In this document: positions 8,322 through 16,560 of the stretch, in pieces
Position numbering within the stretch: position 1 is the stretch's first letter
How the letters are laid out: each line of letters starts with the position of its first letter
Assembly: GCA_003151275.1 (NCBI GenBank)
Contig: PLXC01000018.1
Span: forward strand, 1-64,000
Length of the DNA: 64,000 bases
Source of the DNA: Candidatus Melainabacteria bacterium
Lineage (GTDB): Bacteria; Cyanobacteriota; Vampirovibrionia; Obscuribacterales; Obscuribacteraceae
Direction: 5' to 3'
The notes under the pieces: generated by a model
What the model was told of the DNA's origin: nothing
Database searches by the model: none
The model's input: the letters and a program-made list of their open reading frames with translations, nothing else
Position numbers and translations under genes: made by a program

Positions 8322-9922
8322 CGAGATTCCTCTAAGACTGAAGCTGCAGAATTTATTTGAGTCACTCCAGTGTCGACATTCAACAGCAATTTATGATCCA
8401 GTCCCTTGAATTCAGCGCATATCCTCAGTGTGTTTACATGCGAACTGCGCGCACTTGCAGGAACGTTCCAAGTCAGACAAGAACCATTCTTTCTGCCGAG
8501 TTCGTTAAGCGTACCGTCGTCAAAGTGCTTCTCGGCATCGTCAGAGCTGAAATAAATATCGGCGGACTTTAGATTGGCACCATTAAGGATGATCTGCTTA
8601 ACCGGAGCAGGATTTTCGAAATTGAGTTGCACATAGGGCTTACGAATAGGCATCGTCAGCATCTCTGTATCAATGTTCGGATAGACAAAGAAGATTGCTT
8701 TGTCGTTTTGCTGAAAATTGATATCTGCCGGCACCCAATCATTGATATGAACTTTACTGACGGTATCAACAGGCGTCGTTTTTGGGCCTAAGCACAGAGG
8801 ATAATACTTCTCCAGGATGTCCGCCGTTCTGTACGCATGTGCATGCGTCGCCATAGCACCGGGGTGCCCGTTGTTCGGCGTTATGCCAAGCCACAGCGGC
8901 GGATCGCGCGACTCCATGCGTTTGTCTTGTTTGGCAAATTCGAGAAATTGATCGAGGCTGTCGTACCATTTGATTTTGTTCCGTTCAAAAAGCTTCTCGA
9001 CTGGTTGGTAGCGAACCGTGTAGTAATCTCGAATTTTTTCACTCAGTGTTTGATGTTCACCCAGAGGCTCGTGATCGTATGTGCAGCATGGCAGCGTGAC
9101 CGCAAATGACGGCACAGTGAGCGTTTGCAGATAACTGCCTAGGTGCTCAACCGTGCTTGTGTAATCTCGCCAATTCTTTCCTTGCAGAATTTTCAATTCC
9201 CAATCAGCAAAATCCGTGCCGGCATGTCCTAGTTTCTCGCCAGCAACTTTATTGCCACGATTGGTATTTCTCAGAACCACAAACAATTCATCGGCCAGGT
9301 TAGGATAAGCACTGCCAATCAATGCCTTGTAACGCGCAGGGAACTCGTCCGGCGGCAATGCCACTTCCTGCACGTAACCGACTTTGGCAGCGTCGCCATC
9401 GCCTTCATCTGGATCGTTTGTCACATAGCCAAATATGACGGCATCAGGTTTGTAGATGGGCACCAGTTCTTCTGCCCACTTCATTTCTTTTCTGGTGGGC
9501 GCTCCGGTCATACCAGCGGCGGTGACCTCAACATCGTTGTATCCGCGCCTTTGAAGTTCGCGTTGCAGCTGCCTCCACCAAATCGTATTTAGATTTGCGT
9601 GTCCATGTCCCCAAACGAACGAGTCACCCAAGACCAATATGCGCTTTGATTTTGGGCACTTTACGCTGACGGGAAAACCTTCGGAGTGCCATATAGGCAT
9701 CTGTTCCGTGGCCAAATTACGTTTTTTCATCTGTTCAAACAACGTGTGGTGATCAATTCGCCAAGAGTTCGAACAGATTTTGCCCTGGTCTTCCAAAGAA
9801 GTAATCACAACTGCATCGATCACATAGGCAATCACCAAAACGCCGACTATCGAATAAATCAAATAGTTGATCGCCGCACTTGACAGAATTTCAAATTGTT
9901 TTTTAGCGATCCTGATCTTCAC
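8318..9922 (-). CDS. Membrane-anchored SGNH/GDSL-family protein (paralogue 2)
   Basis: It has the same architecture as its downstream neighbour: an N-terminal sequence KIRIAKKQFEIL, a hydrophobic helix, VLGDSFVWGHG, AAGMTGAPT, GYVTNDPDEGD, NNGHPGAMATHAHA and a C-terminal beta module. The two are close paralogues with near-identical stretches (LNTIWWRQLQRELQRRGYND). The frame is open to an ATG at 9961. The GTG at 9920-9922 lies after a GAGGGAG ribosome-binding site and aligns exactly with the paralogue's start, so the GTG is chosen, giving 534 residues. It overlaps a small upstream reading frame by 20 bp and its downstream paralogue by 4 bp, which suggests one transcript. Confidence 0.72.
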   Translation of the reverse strand: MKIRIAKKQFEILSSAAINYLIYSIVGVLVIAYVIDAVVITSLEDQGKICSNSWRIDHHTLFEQMKKRNLATEQMPIWHSEGFPVSVKCPKSKRILVLGDSFVWGHGHANLNTIWWRQLQRELQRRGYNDVEVTAAGMTGAPTRKEMKWAEELVPIYKPDAVIFGYVTNDPDEGDGDAAKVGYVQEVALPPDEFPARYKALIGSAYPNLADELFVVLRNTNRGNKVAGEKLGHAGTDFADWELKILQGKNWRDYTSTVEHLGSYLQTLTVPSFAVTLPCCTYDHEPLGEHQTLSEKIRDYYTVRYQPVEKLFERNKIKWYDSLDQFLEFAKQDKRMESRDPPLWLGITPNNGHPGAMATHAHAYRTADILEKYYPLCLGPKTTPVDTVSKVHINDWVPADINFQQNDKAIFFVYPNIDTEMLTMPIRKPYVQLNFENPAPVKQIILNGANLKSADIYFSSDDAEKHFDDGTLNELGRKNGSCLTWNVPASARSSHVNTLRICAEFKGLDHKLLLNVDTGVTQINSAASVLEESR

Positions 9923-10193
9923 GAACAGCTCCCTCGGAAGGACTAATGGACTTAAACTCAATAATTTCTCTTAATACAGAAGCTGTTAACGACTCGATAT
10001 ATGTCTTTGATAGCAAACCAGGATCGAACTTGCTCGTGGCAAAATTCGAATTGATGATCACAACTTCATGGTCTCGATCCTGCAGCAGAGCGCCTGATCC
10101 CTCGTGTCGATAGTCGAAAGCAGATGCTTGACCGCCTCTGATCTCTCCTGTTCCATGCACTGAGTTTTTGCTAATGTCAAATCTTCTCGTCAT
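9903..10193 (-). CDS. Small hypothetical protein upstream of SGNH paralogue 2
   Basis: A 96-residue frame starting MTRRFDISKNSVHGTG overlaps the GTG start of the SGNH gene by 20 bp, an arrangement seen in translationally coupled genes. It has no signal peptide, no membrane helix and no recognised motif, and its start lacks a clear ribosome-binding site. Its central part (DHEVVIINSNF) looks like folded protein rather than random translation. It may be a real small gene of the SGNH cluster or an accidental frame in a leader. Confidence 0.35.
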   Translation of the reverse strand: MTRRFDISKNSVHGTGEIRGGQASAFDYRHEGSGALLQDRDHEVVIINSNFATSKFDPGLLSKTYIESLTASVLREIIEFKSISPSEGAVREDQDR

Positions 10194-10376
10194 CTAGAAC
10201 CACTAGAAAACCATGTCTGGACGCCTGTTTACGAGCCATTGGCATTATACCGAAGAGGCAAAGAGGAAAGGTTACGCGCACCTAAGTCAGTACGTACGAC
10301 CCACTTGAAACAAGCGAATTAGGGACACTAATAAAGTCCAGTTCAAGTGAAATTCGCAACACAGCTCAATATTTGG

Positions 10377-11948
10377 TCAATGAGCCGTTTGAACGACAGG
10401 CGTTATATCCAGCAGAATTCCGTGATTGGCGCCTTTGAATTTCGCGCTGATGCGGATTGAACTGACTTCTGCCTGGACGATTGTATTTTGGGGAATATTC
10501 CAAGACAAAGAAGAGCCGCGTTTTAGCCCGAGTTCTAGCGGTGGTCCCTCGTCATAGTGCTTACTAGTTGGTTGAAGGGTTAAATACAGATTTGCTTCTT
10601 TAAGTTGCTCGCCGTTTAGTCTTATTGTTTTCAGTGCCGTTGGTCGCTCAAAGTTGATCAGAACATATGGTTTTCTGATCGGCATTGAGAGTAGCTCATC
10701 ATCATTGTTTGGATACACGAAATAGGCATGTTCCGCGTTCTGACGTACATTCATATCTGGTGGCACACAATCGTTTATAACTACACTGCTCGGAGTGGTT
10801 TGCGCACCAAAGGTTCTTTCTCCCAAAACATTTTTGTAATTAGCTTCCAGAAAATCGGCCGCTTTAACGCCATAGAAATGAGCTGCCATCGGGCCCGGAT
10901 GCGAATTGCTAGGAGTAATTATGTAGGCAAACTTTGATGACTCAACACCGCTCGGACCGTGTGCTGCAGCGAAAGTTATAAAGTCATCGAGAATGTCATA
11001 GAAAGTCATTCCAGACTTCACAAACAAAGCTTTTACTGGTGCATACCGAACATCGTAGTAGTGGCGCACGTTTTCAAAGAAATCAGCGCCGGTTGGCGAT
11101 ACTTTACTGTCCGCGCTTGAGGCATAGGTAATGGCATTTGGCAGCGTCATCACAAATGAAGGAACCGATAGACTGTGAGAAAATTCAGCCACCTGGCGAA
11201 CGGTTTGCTTGTACTGCTCGAAGTTTGCTCCTTCAAGGATTTTCTTGTCCCAGTCTCCGTATTGATATCCATACGTGTCGCCCGACTGCTCTTCCCGGTG
11301 CTTGTTGCGCACTGCAATTAGTTGATCGGTTAGGTTCGGAAAAAGTCCTTCCATAACCTTGCTCACTCGATCGGAAAAAACGGTGTCTTTAGGCAGCCGC
11401 AGCGATTTAACTAACGGCACTTTGTTGTTATCCGCTTCCTTCGGATCGTTAGTCAGGTAGCCCCAAATCACAAGATCCGGCTGATATTCAGGAACGATTT
11501 TCTTGGCCCAATTCAGCTCCCAGGAAGTCGGTGCACCACATAATCCAGCGGCGATTACTTCAACGTCACGGTAGCCGCGTCGCTCCAATTCGAGTTGAAG
11601 TTGACGCCACCAAATCGTGTTTAAATTCGCATAGCCGTCTCCCCACACATAGGAGTCGCCCATGACGAGGATGCGCTTTGACTTGGGTTTCTTCGGCATA
11701 ACGGGAAACAAGTCCGAGCGCCACACTGGGCAATTATTGTCTGCTCGATTGCGGGCACTCATGAAGTGCAAAAGTTTTTCGTTTTCGGCTTTCCAACCGA
11801 TGGAGACGATCTTGCCTTGGTCTTCCATCGAAGGAATAACCAGGGCATCGACGGCGAAAAGAACAACCACAAGAACAGCAAGCGAAACCAGCAGATAGCG
11901 AAGCGCTACTGCATTTCCCTTGAACAATTTTCGCACCCGCCTGAACAT
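10377..11948 (-). CDS. Membrane-anchored SGNH/GDSL-family protein (paralogue 3)
   Basis: This is the 523-residue third member of the tandem set. The N terminus is different (MFRRVRKLFKGNAVALRYLL) but again one hydrophobic helix follows, then VMGDSYVWGDG, AAGLCGAPTSWE, GYLTNDPKEAD, SNSHPGPMAAHFYG and the C-terminal beta module. In the His block, paralogues 1 and 2 have THVHA or THAHA whereas this one has AHFYG, so the catalytic His assignment may differ between copies. The ATG has GGAGAAGG directly upstream. About 180 bp separate it from the small frame before paralogue 2, so it may have its own transcript. It is the most diverged of the three. Confidence 0.72.
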   Translation of the reverse strand: MFRRVRKLFKGNAVALRYLLVSLAVLVVVLFAVDALVIPSMEDQGKIVSIGWKAENEKLLHFMSARNRADNNCPVWRSDLFPVMPKKPKSKRILVMGDSYVWGDGYANLNTIWWRQLQLELERRGYRDVEVIAAGLCGAPTSWELNWAKKIVPEYQPDLVIWGYLTNDPKEADNNKVPLVKSLRLPKDTVFSDRVSKVMEGLFPNLTDQLIAVRNKHREEQSGDTYGYQYGDWDKKILEGANFEQYKQTVRQVAEFSHSLSVPSFVMTLPNAITYASSADSKVSPTGADFFENVRHYYDVRYAPVKALFVKSGMTFYDILDDFITFAAAHGPSGVESSKFAYIITPSNSHPGPMAAHFYGVKAADFLEANYKNVLGERTFGAQTTPSSVVINDCVPPDMNVRQNAEHAYFVYPNNDDELLSMPIRKPYVLINFERPTALKTIRLNGEQLKEANLYLTLQPTSKHYDEGPPLELGLKRGSSLSWNIPQNTIVQAEVSSIRISAKFKGANHGILLDITPVVQTAH

Positions 11949-12080
11949 CCTTCTCCATACTGGGCGTTCACCGATCGAGCTTTCGTCTGATCTAGGGGCC
12001 CATCCAGCGGCGAGAATTATACAGAAGCATAGTCCTCAGGTTGTGAGGAGCGCGTAATTATTCCCTAACTTGAACATGAA

Positions 12081-12106
12081 AGCCCGCTCCCTAACGGGCG
12101 CGGGCT
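12081..12106 (-). terminator. Probable terminator of the dehydrogenase/aminotransferase operon
   Basis: On the minus strand AGCCCGC and GCGGGCT form a 7-bp GC-rich stem (arms 12100-12106 and 12081-12087) followed by a short T-rich tail (TTTCATG). It lies 41 bp after the stop of the acyl-CoA dehydrogenase. The U-tract is short, so efficiency is uncertain. Confidence 0.5.
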
Positions 12107-12146
12107 CGATGTCTACCCAAGGGGCAGCTTGGATGTCGGTCTAGGC

Positions 12147-13364
12147 TTAAACGCCAGCTCCAGCCAATGCAGCAGTTCCTGCCAAGGCGGTTAGCCTCCC
12201 GGTGGATTGACCGTTTGCATTTCTGATTCCGAGCGCATCTTGAGCAATGATTAAGCGTTGGATTTCGCGAGTGCCTTCATAGATGTTTAGCACTTTGGCG
12301 TCGCGGAAATAACGCTCAACTGGATATTCGTCTGAATAACCATAGCCACCATAGATTTGCACAGCATTGTGTCCAGCTCTGTTTGCCGCTTCGCCGCAAA
12401 AGAGTTTGGCGATTGAAGTTTCAAGAGTGTTGCGAACACCCTTATTCTTTAAATGCGCTGCGCGCAAGTATAGCAACCGTCCGGCTTCACAATCTGCCAC
12501 CATATCAGCAATCATTGCTTGCACCTGTTGGTGCTCACCAATTGGTTTGCCGAATGTGATGCGCTGCATCGCATAAGTGGTGCTAGCATCGATGCAACCT
12601 TGCACCAAACCTACTGCGCCAGCTGCAACAGAGAAACGACCATTGTCCAAAGCAGACATTGCTACTTTGAAGCCTTCGCCGACTTGACCAAGCACGTTGG
12701 CAGCAGGCACGCGTACTGAATCTAAGAACAATGTTGATGTATCGGAGGCACGTAATCCGAGCTTACCTTTGATAGGAACGGCTGAGAAGCCTTTGCTCTT
12801 CGTGTCGACGATGAAGCAAGTGATGCCCTTGTGACCAAGTCCGGTATCAACAGTGGCGAAAATCAATGCATGTGTGGCAATTGATCCGCAAGAGATCCAT
12901 ACCTTTTGGCCGGACAACAAATAATCAGAACCGTCTTTTACAGCCTTGGTTTGTTGATTTCCAGCATCGCTTCCTGCTTCTGGTTCAGTCAAACCATAAC
13001 AGCCGATCAATTCACCATTACAAAGCTTAGGCAACAATTCTTGCTTCTGAGCTTCTGTTCCCCACTTCAAAATCGTCAGTGCTACTAACGATGTCTGCAC
13101 AGAAAACAAAGTTCTAGTTGAAGAACAAACGCGGTTTACTTCCTCAGTCATCAAACCGTAAGCAACATAATCGAGTCCAAGACCGCCGTATTTCTCAGGC
13201 ACAGGGCAACCGAGAAAACCTTCAGCGAAGATTTTTTTGGCCACATTCCAATCAAACTTGCACTCACGATCATTTTTCGCAGCTACCGGTGCGATTTCAC
13301 GCTCAGCAAAATCGCGCATGTGTTTGCGAATTGCCATTTGCTCCGGTGTAAAGTCAAAATCCAT
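12147..13364 (-). CDS. Acyl-CoA dehydrogenase
   Basis: The protein has 405 residues and the full acyl-CoA dehydrogenase fold: an N-terminal helical domain (DFTPEQMAIRKHMRDFAEREIAP as overall pattern), a middle beta domain with CYGLTEPEAGSDAG and WISCGSIATHALIFA, and a C-terminal helical domain with QIYGGYGYSDEYPVERYFRDAK. The conserved Glu lies in IYEGTREIQR, the position of the catalytic base in short-chain and branched-chain enzymes. It oxidises acyl-CoA to enoyl-CoA using FAD and passes electrons to ETF. The ATG at 13364 has GGAGATAAGGA upstream and is preferred to a TTG five codons earlier. It is the last gene of an operon with an aldehyde dehydrogenase and a GabT-like aminotransferase. 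Confidence 0.93.
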   Translation of the reverse strand: MDFDFTPEQMAIRKHMRDFAEREIAPVAAKNDRECKFDWNVAKKIFAEGFLGCPVPEKYGGLGLDYVAYGLMTEEVNRVCSSTRTLFSVQTSLVALTILKWGTEAQKQELLPKLCNGELIGCYGLTEPEAGSDAGNQQTKAVKDGSDYLLSGQKVWISCGSIATHALIFATVDTGLGHKGITCFIVDTKSKGFSAVPIKGKLGLRASDTSTLFLDSVRVPAANVLGQVGEGFKVAMSALDNGRFSVAAGAVGLVQGCIDASTTYAMQRITFGKPIGEHQQVQAMIADMVADCEAGRLLYLRAAHLKNKGVRNTLETSIAKLFCGEAANRAGHNAVQIYGGYGYSDEYPVERYFRDAKVLNIYEGTREIQRLIIAQDALGIRNANGQSTGRLTALAGTAALAGAGV

Positions 13365-13405
13365 TTTCCTTATCTCCAAATTTAGGTTGCGTTAAAAACA
13401 GTGAG

Positions 13406-14974
13406 CTACGGAGCTATTTTCTCTTCGTTGTTCTTTTGTCCAGGATGATTATCGATTTGCGCTTTTTGTAAGCGTCCAGAATAGTCAATGTAGACGGACT
13501 TCCACTCGGTGAATTGGTCGATGGCGGTGGTGCCCGCTTCACGATGACCGTTGCCGGTCTGCTTGATACCACCGAAAGGCAGTTGAATTTCAGCGCCAAT
13601 TGTTGGTGCATTGATGTAGACAATGCCTGATTCGAGTTCTTCAATTGCAGCGAAGGCGCGGTTAACGTCCTTCGTATACATGGAGAGAGACAGACCGTAA
13701 TCGGTGCCATTTGCCACTTCAATCGCTTCTTCGAAACTGTCAACTTGAATTAGCGTGACGACCGGCCCAAAGATTTCTTCTTGGGAGATACGCATGTTTG
13801 GTTTAGCATCACCAAAGATTGTCGGTTCGTGGAAACAGCCTTCGGACATGCCGTTTTCTGTCAAGATGTTGCCACCATGCAAAAGTGTAGCGCCTTCATT
13901 TTTACCGATTTCCACATATTCGTGAACGCTGGCCAATTGAGCTTTGCTCACCACCGGTCCCACTTGAACATCTGGATCGAGTCCATCTCCAAGCTTTAGG
14001 CTCTTGGTTCGGGCGACGAACTTTTCTGCAAATTCTTTGTACCGATCTTTGTGGATGATCACCCGGCTGGCAGCTGTGCAACGTTGACCGGCGGTGCCGA
14101 AACCGCCCCAGAGAGCGCCTTCAACAGCGAGCTCAATATCTGCATCGTCCATTACACAAATAGCGTTCTTGCCACCAAGTTCGCAAGAAATGCGTTTCAT
14201 CAATTCGCCACAACGTCCCGCAACTTTCTTGCCAACAGCCGTTGAGCCGGTGATTGAAATTGCGCGAACTCTTGGATCTTCGACGATTGCCATGCCGACC
14301 TTGCTGCCTTCGCCTGTGACTAGATTCAGTACACCTGCGGGCAAGCCAGCTTCAATAAGGATTTCAACAAGCATTACGGCACAAAGTGGTGTGTCACTTG
14401 CTGGTTTGAAGACGATCGTGTTTCCTGCCACCAAAGCTGGAAAAATCTTCCAACTAGGAATAGCGATCGGGAAATTCCATGGTGTGATCAAGCCGACAAC
14501 ACCGATTGGTTGTCTGATCGACATAGCGAACTTGTTCGGCAGTTCAGAAGGAACGGTGCTGCCCATCAAGCGGCGGCCTTCGCCAGCCATGAACTTGGCC
14601 ATGTCGATGGCTTCTTGCACATCGCCTCTGGCTTCCTTGATCACTTTGCCCATCTCGCGAACCATGTTCTTGGCCAGCTCTTCTTTTCTTGTTTCAAGCA
14701 AGTGAGCGGCTTTGTACAGGATGTCGGCTCGGTGAGGAGCAGGCACTTTTCTCCATGCCGGCAAAGCTTCAGCAGCTGCATCAATTGCCTTCTTCACGTC
14801 ATTGGCAGTGGAGGAAGCGAAATGACCGATGATCTCTTTTACGTTAGCGGGGTTTGTGCTGGGAAATGTTTCTTCCTTCTCAGCTTTCACCCAACGTCCA
14901 CCGATGTAGTTGTTATAAACGCGAGGCGTCTCTGTTTTGCCCTTTGTTTCTAGACTTTGTGTACTCGTGCTCAT
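13406..14974 (-). CDS. NAD(P)-dependent aldehyde dehydrogenase
   Basis: The protein has 522 residues. Key elements are PWNFPIAIPSWK near residue 165, the NAD-binding SITGSTAVGKK, the catalytic Glu in SCELGGKNA and the nucleophilic Cys (about 299) in GTAGQRCTAAS. EEIFGPVVTL is near the C terminus. This is a soluble ALDH that oxidises an aldehyde to an acid. The neighbouring GabT-like aminotransferase would make a semialdehyde (succinate, glutarate or methylmalonate type) that this enzyme could use. The C-terminal extension after residue 490 (rich in Lys, Gln and Asn) is longer than usual. The ATG has an AGGAG site. The exact substrate cannot be read from the sequence. Confidence 0.92.
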   Translation of the reverse strand: MSTSTQSLETKGKTETPRVYNNYIGGRWVKAEKEETFPSTNPANVKEIIGHFASSTANDVKKAIDAAAEALPAWRKVPAPHRADILYKAAHLLETRKEELAKNMVREMGKVIKEARGDVQEAIDMAKFMAGEGRRLMGSTVPSELPNKFAMSIRQPIGVVGLITPWNFPIAIPSWKIFPALVAGNTIVFKPASDTPLCAVMLVEILIEAGLPAGVLNLVTGEGSKVGMAIVEDPRVRAISITGSTAVGKKVAGRCGELMKRISCELGGKNAICVMDDADIELAVEGALWGGFGTAGQRCTAASRVIIHKDRYKEFAEKFVARTKSLKLGDGLDPDVQVGPVVSKAQLASVHEYVEIGKNEGATLLHGGNILTENGMSEGCFHEPTIFGDAKPNMRISQEEIFGPVVTLIQVDSFEEAIEVANGTDYGLSLSMYTKDVNRAFAAIEELESGIVYINAPTIGAEIQLPFGGIKQTGNGHREAGTTAIDQFTEWKSVYIDYSGRLQKAQIDNHPGQKNNEEKIAP

Positions 14975-15019
14975 AGATTTCTCCTGGCTGTTTTGCGGTT
15001 GTTGCAGCGACTTAGTCGC

Positions 15020-16318
15020 TTAAAATGTCATGCTCTTTTCGAGGATTTCCATCGCCTTTTCAGCGTCGGAATCCGATATGTTTAAAGCTGGGATGAGGCG
15101 GATTACTTGTCCGCGAATGCCGCATGTAAGAACGATGAGCTTGTTTTCCAAGCATCGCTCTGCCACTTTTTCGGCAATTTCTTTGCTCGGTTTGCCATCT
15201 TTATCATCGAATTCAATGCCGAGCATCATGCCCAGTCCACGAACCTCGCCGATGTATTGTTTGTCTTGGGCAAATTTTTGCAAACGCTTAAGCATTTCGC
15301 CGCCGACTTTAGCAGCCCGTTCAGGAAGTTTTTCTTCTTTCAAGACTTCAATTACAGCCAATGCTGCTGCACACGACACGGGGTTGCCACCAAATGTAGA
15401 GCCGTGACGACCAGGCAACCACTTGCTGGTTACCTCGCGACGAGCAACGAAACCAGACAGCGGCATGCCGCCTGCGATGCCTTTTGCCATCAGCAAAATA
15501 TCCGGCTCAACAGGCTCGTGCTCACAAGCGAACATTTTGCCGGTTCTGCCAAATCCAGATTGCACTTCATCGATGATCAACATAATTCCGTGTTTGTCGG
15601 CTAGTTTACGCAGACGAGTCAAGAAGCCCTTTGGTGGAATTACATAACCGCCTTCACCCTGCACCGGTTCAACGATGAAAGAAGCAACTTGTTCCGGATG
15701 AATAAATTGATGGAAGAGCGTGTCGAGGTGTTCGAAAACATCATCGACAACGGCGTCCGGATTGTCTTTCAAGTGCGAGCGATATGTGTAAGGAAATGGA
15801 ACTGTGAAGATTGAGCCTGGTAGCGGTTCATACTTTTCACGGTAATAAAGCTTGGAGGTTGTCAACGCCATGGTTAACATGGTGCGTCCGTGGAAAGAGC
15901 CACGGAAGTTAATGATGCCCGGGCGGCCGGTGACATAGCGAGCCAGTTTGACCGCACCTTCAACAGCTTCGGCACCACTGTTAGCGAGAAAAACCGAGTC
16001 CAAAGTCTTCGGCGTGATTTCGACTAACTTCTGGGCCAGTTCAATATAACGTTTGTGGTGCACAGTCACTGAGGTGTGAATCAGCTCAGCTGCTTGCTTC
16101 TGAATGGCGGCAACGACTTTAGGATGGCAATGACCGACGTTATTAACCGCGATCCCCGTAGCCAGGTCGAGATAAGCATCACCGTTCATGTCGTAAATGT
16201 AGGAGCCTTGAGCCCGCTCTGCCACAATGCGAGCCGATCGTGAAAGCACGGGATTAACGTATTTGTCATCGAGATCTAAGTAGGTCTGATTCTTGTTCAA
16301 CTTTTCAGCCATCACCAT
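15020..16318 (-). CDS. Class-III aminotransferase, 4-aminobutyrate aminotransferase-like
   Basis: The protein has 432 residues. PLP-fold elements include ANSGAEAVEGAVKLAR, FHGRTMLTMALT, VEPVQGEGGY, IDEVQSGFGRTGK (Asp binding the PLP nitrogen) and MAKGIAGGMPLSG (Schiff-base Lys). The C-terminal RGLGMMLGIEF and IRLIPALNI fit GabT and related omega-amino acid transaminases. It would move an amino group from 4-aminobutyrate, 5-aminovalerate or a beta-amino acid to 2-oxoglutarate, yielding a semialdehyde for the adjacent dehydrogenase. A longer frame begins at 16363. The ATG at 16318 follows AAAAGGAG at ideal spacing and is preferred. It is the first gene of a three-gene minus-strand operon. Confidence 0.9.
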   Translation of the reverse strand: MVMAEKLNKNQTYLDLDDKYVNPVLSRSARIVAERAQGSYIYDMNGDAYLDLATGIAVNNVGHCHPKVVAAIQKQAAELIHTSVTVHHKRYIELAQKLVEITPKTLDSVFLANSGAEAVEGAVKLARYVTGRPGIINFRGSFHGRTMLTMALTTSKLYYREKYEPLPGSIFTVPFPYTYRSHLKDNPDAVVDDVFEHLDTLFHQFIHPEQVASFIVEPVQGEGGYVIPPKGFLTRLRKLADKHGIMLIIDEVQSGFGRTGKMFACEHEPVEPDILLMAKGIAGGMPLSGFVARREVTSKWLPGRHGSTFGGNPVSCAAALAVIEVLKEEKLPERAAKVGGEMLKRLQKFAQDKQYIGEVRGLGMMLGIEFDDKDGKPSKEIAEKVAERCLENKLIVLTCGIRGQVIRLIPALNISDSDAEKAMEILEKSMTF

Positions 16319-16533
16319 GACGAACTCCTTTTCACTTGTTTCCCACAGCAGGTCCCAAAGCAAAACAAAAATGTTTGCTTGTTTCGAGCAAGAAATTCCT
16401 AGGTGTCCTACAGAAACAAACGTAGAAGGCTACCAGGTGAGCTTTGCTCAAATGTAAAGCATATCAACTTATTACGTCGGAAAGCTGCAAATTTAGCATT
16501 ATTCCGGTATTGGGGTATGGCTTCTATGGCAGA

Positions 16534-16560
16534 AAGGGACAGCGATAAGAGCGTTCCCTT
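16534..16560 (-). terminator. Hairpin directly after lon
   Basis: Arms AAGGGA (16555-16560 read on the minus strand) and TCCCTT (16534-16539) enclose a loop that can itself pair. The tail is pyrimidine-rich (TTTCT). It starts at the base after the lon stop codon and is a plausible intrinsic terminator for the tig-clp-lon gene run. The stem is short. Confidence 0.4.

Noticed and set aside
14094..14705. 203-codon plus-strand frame inside the aldehyde dehydrogenase gene
   Set aside because: Translation is Ser/Pro/Thr-rich without motifs, and the minus strand holds a clear enzyme with all catalytic residues.
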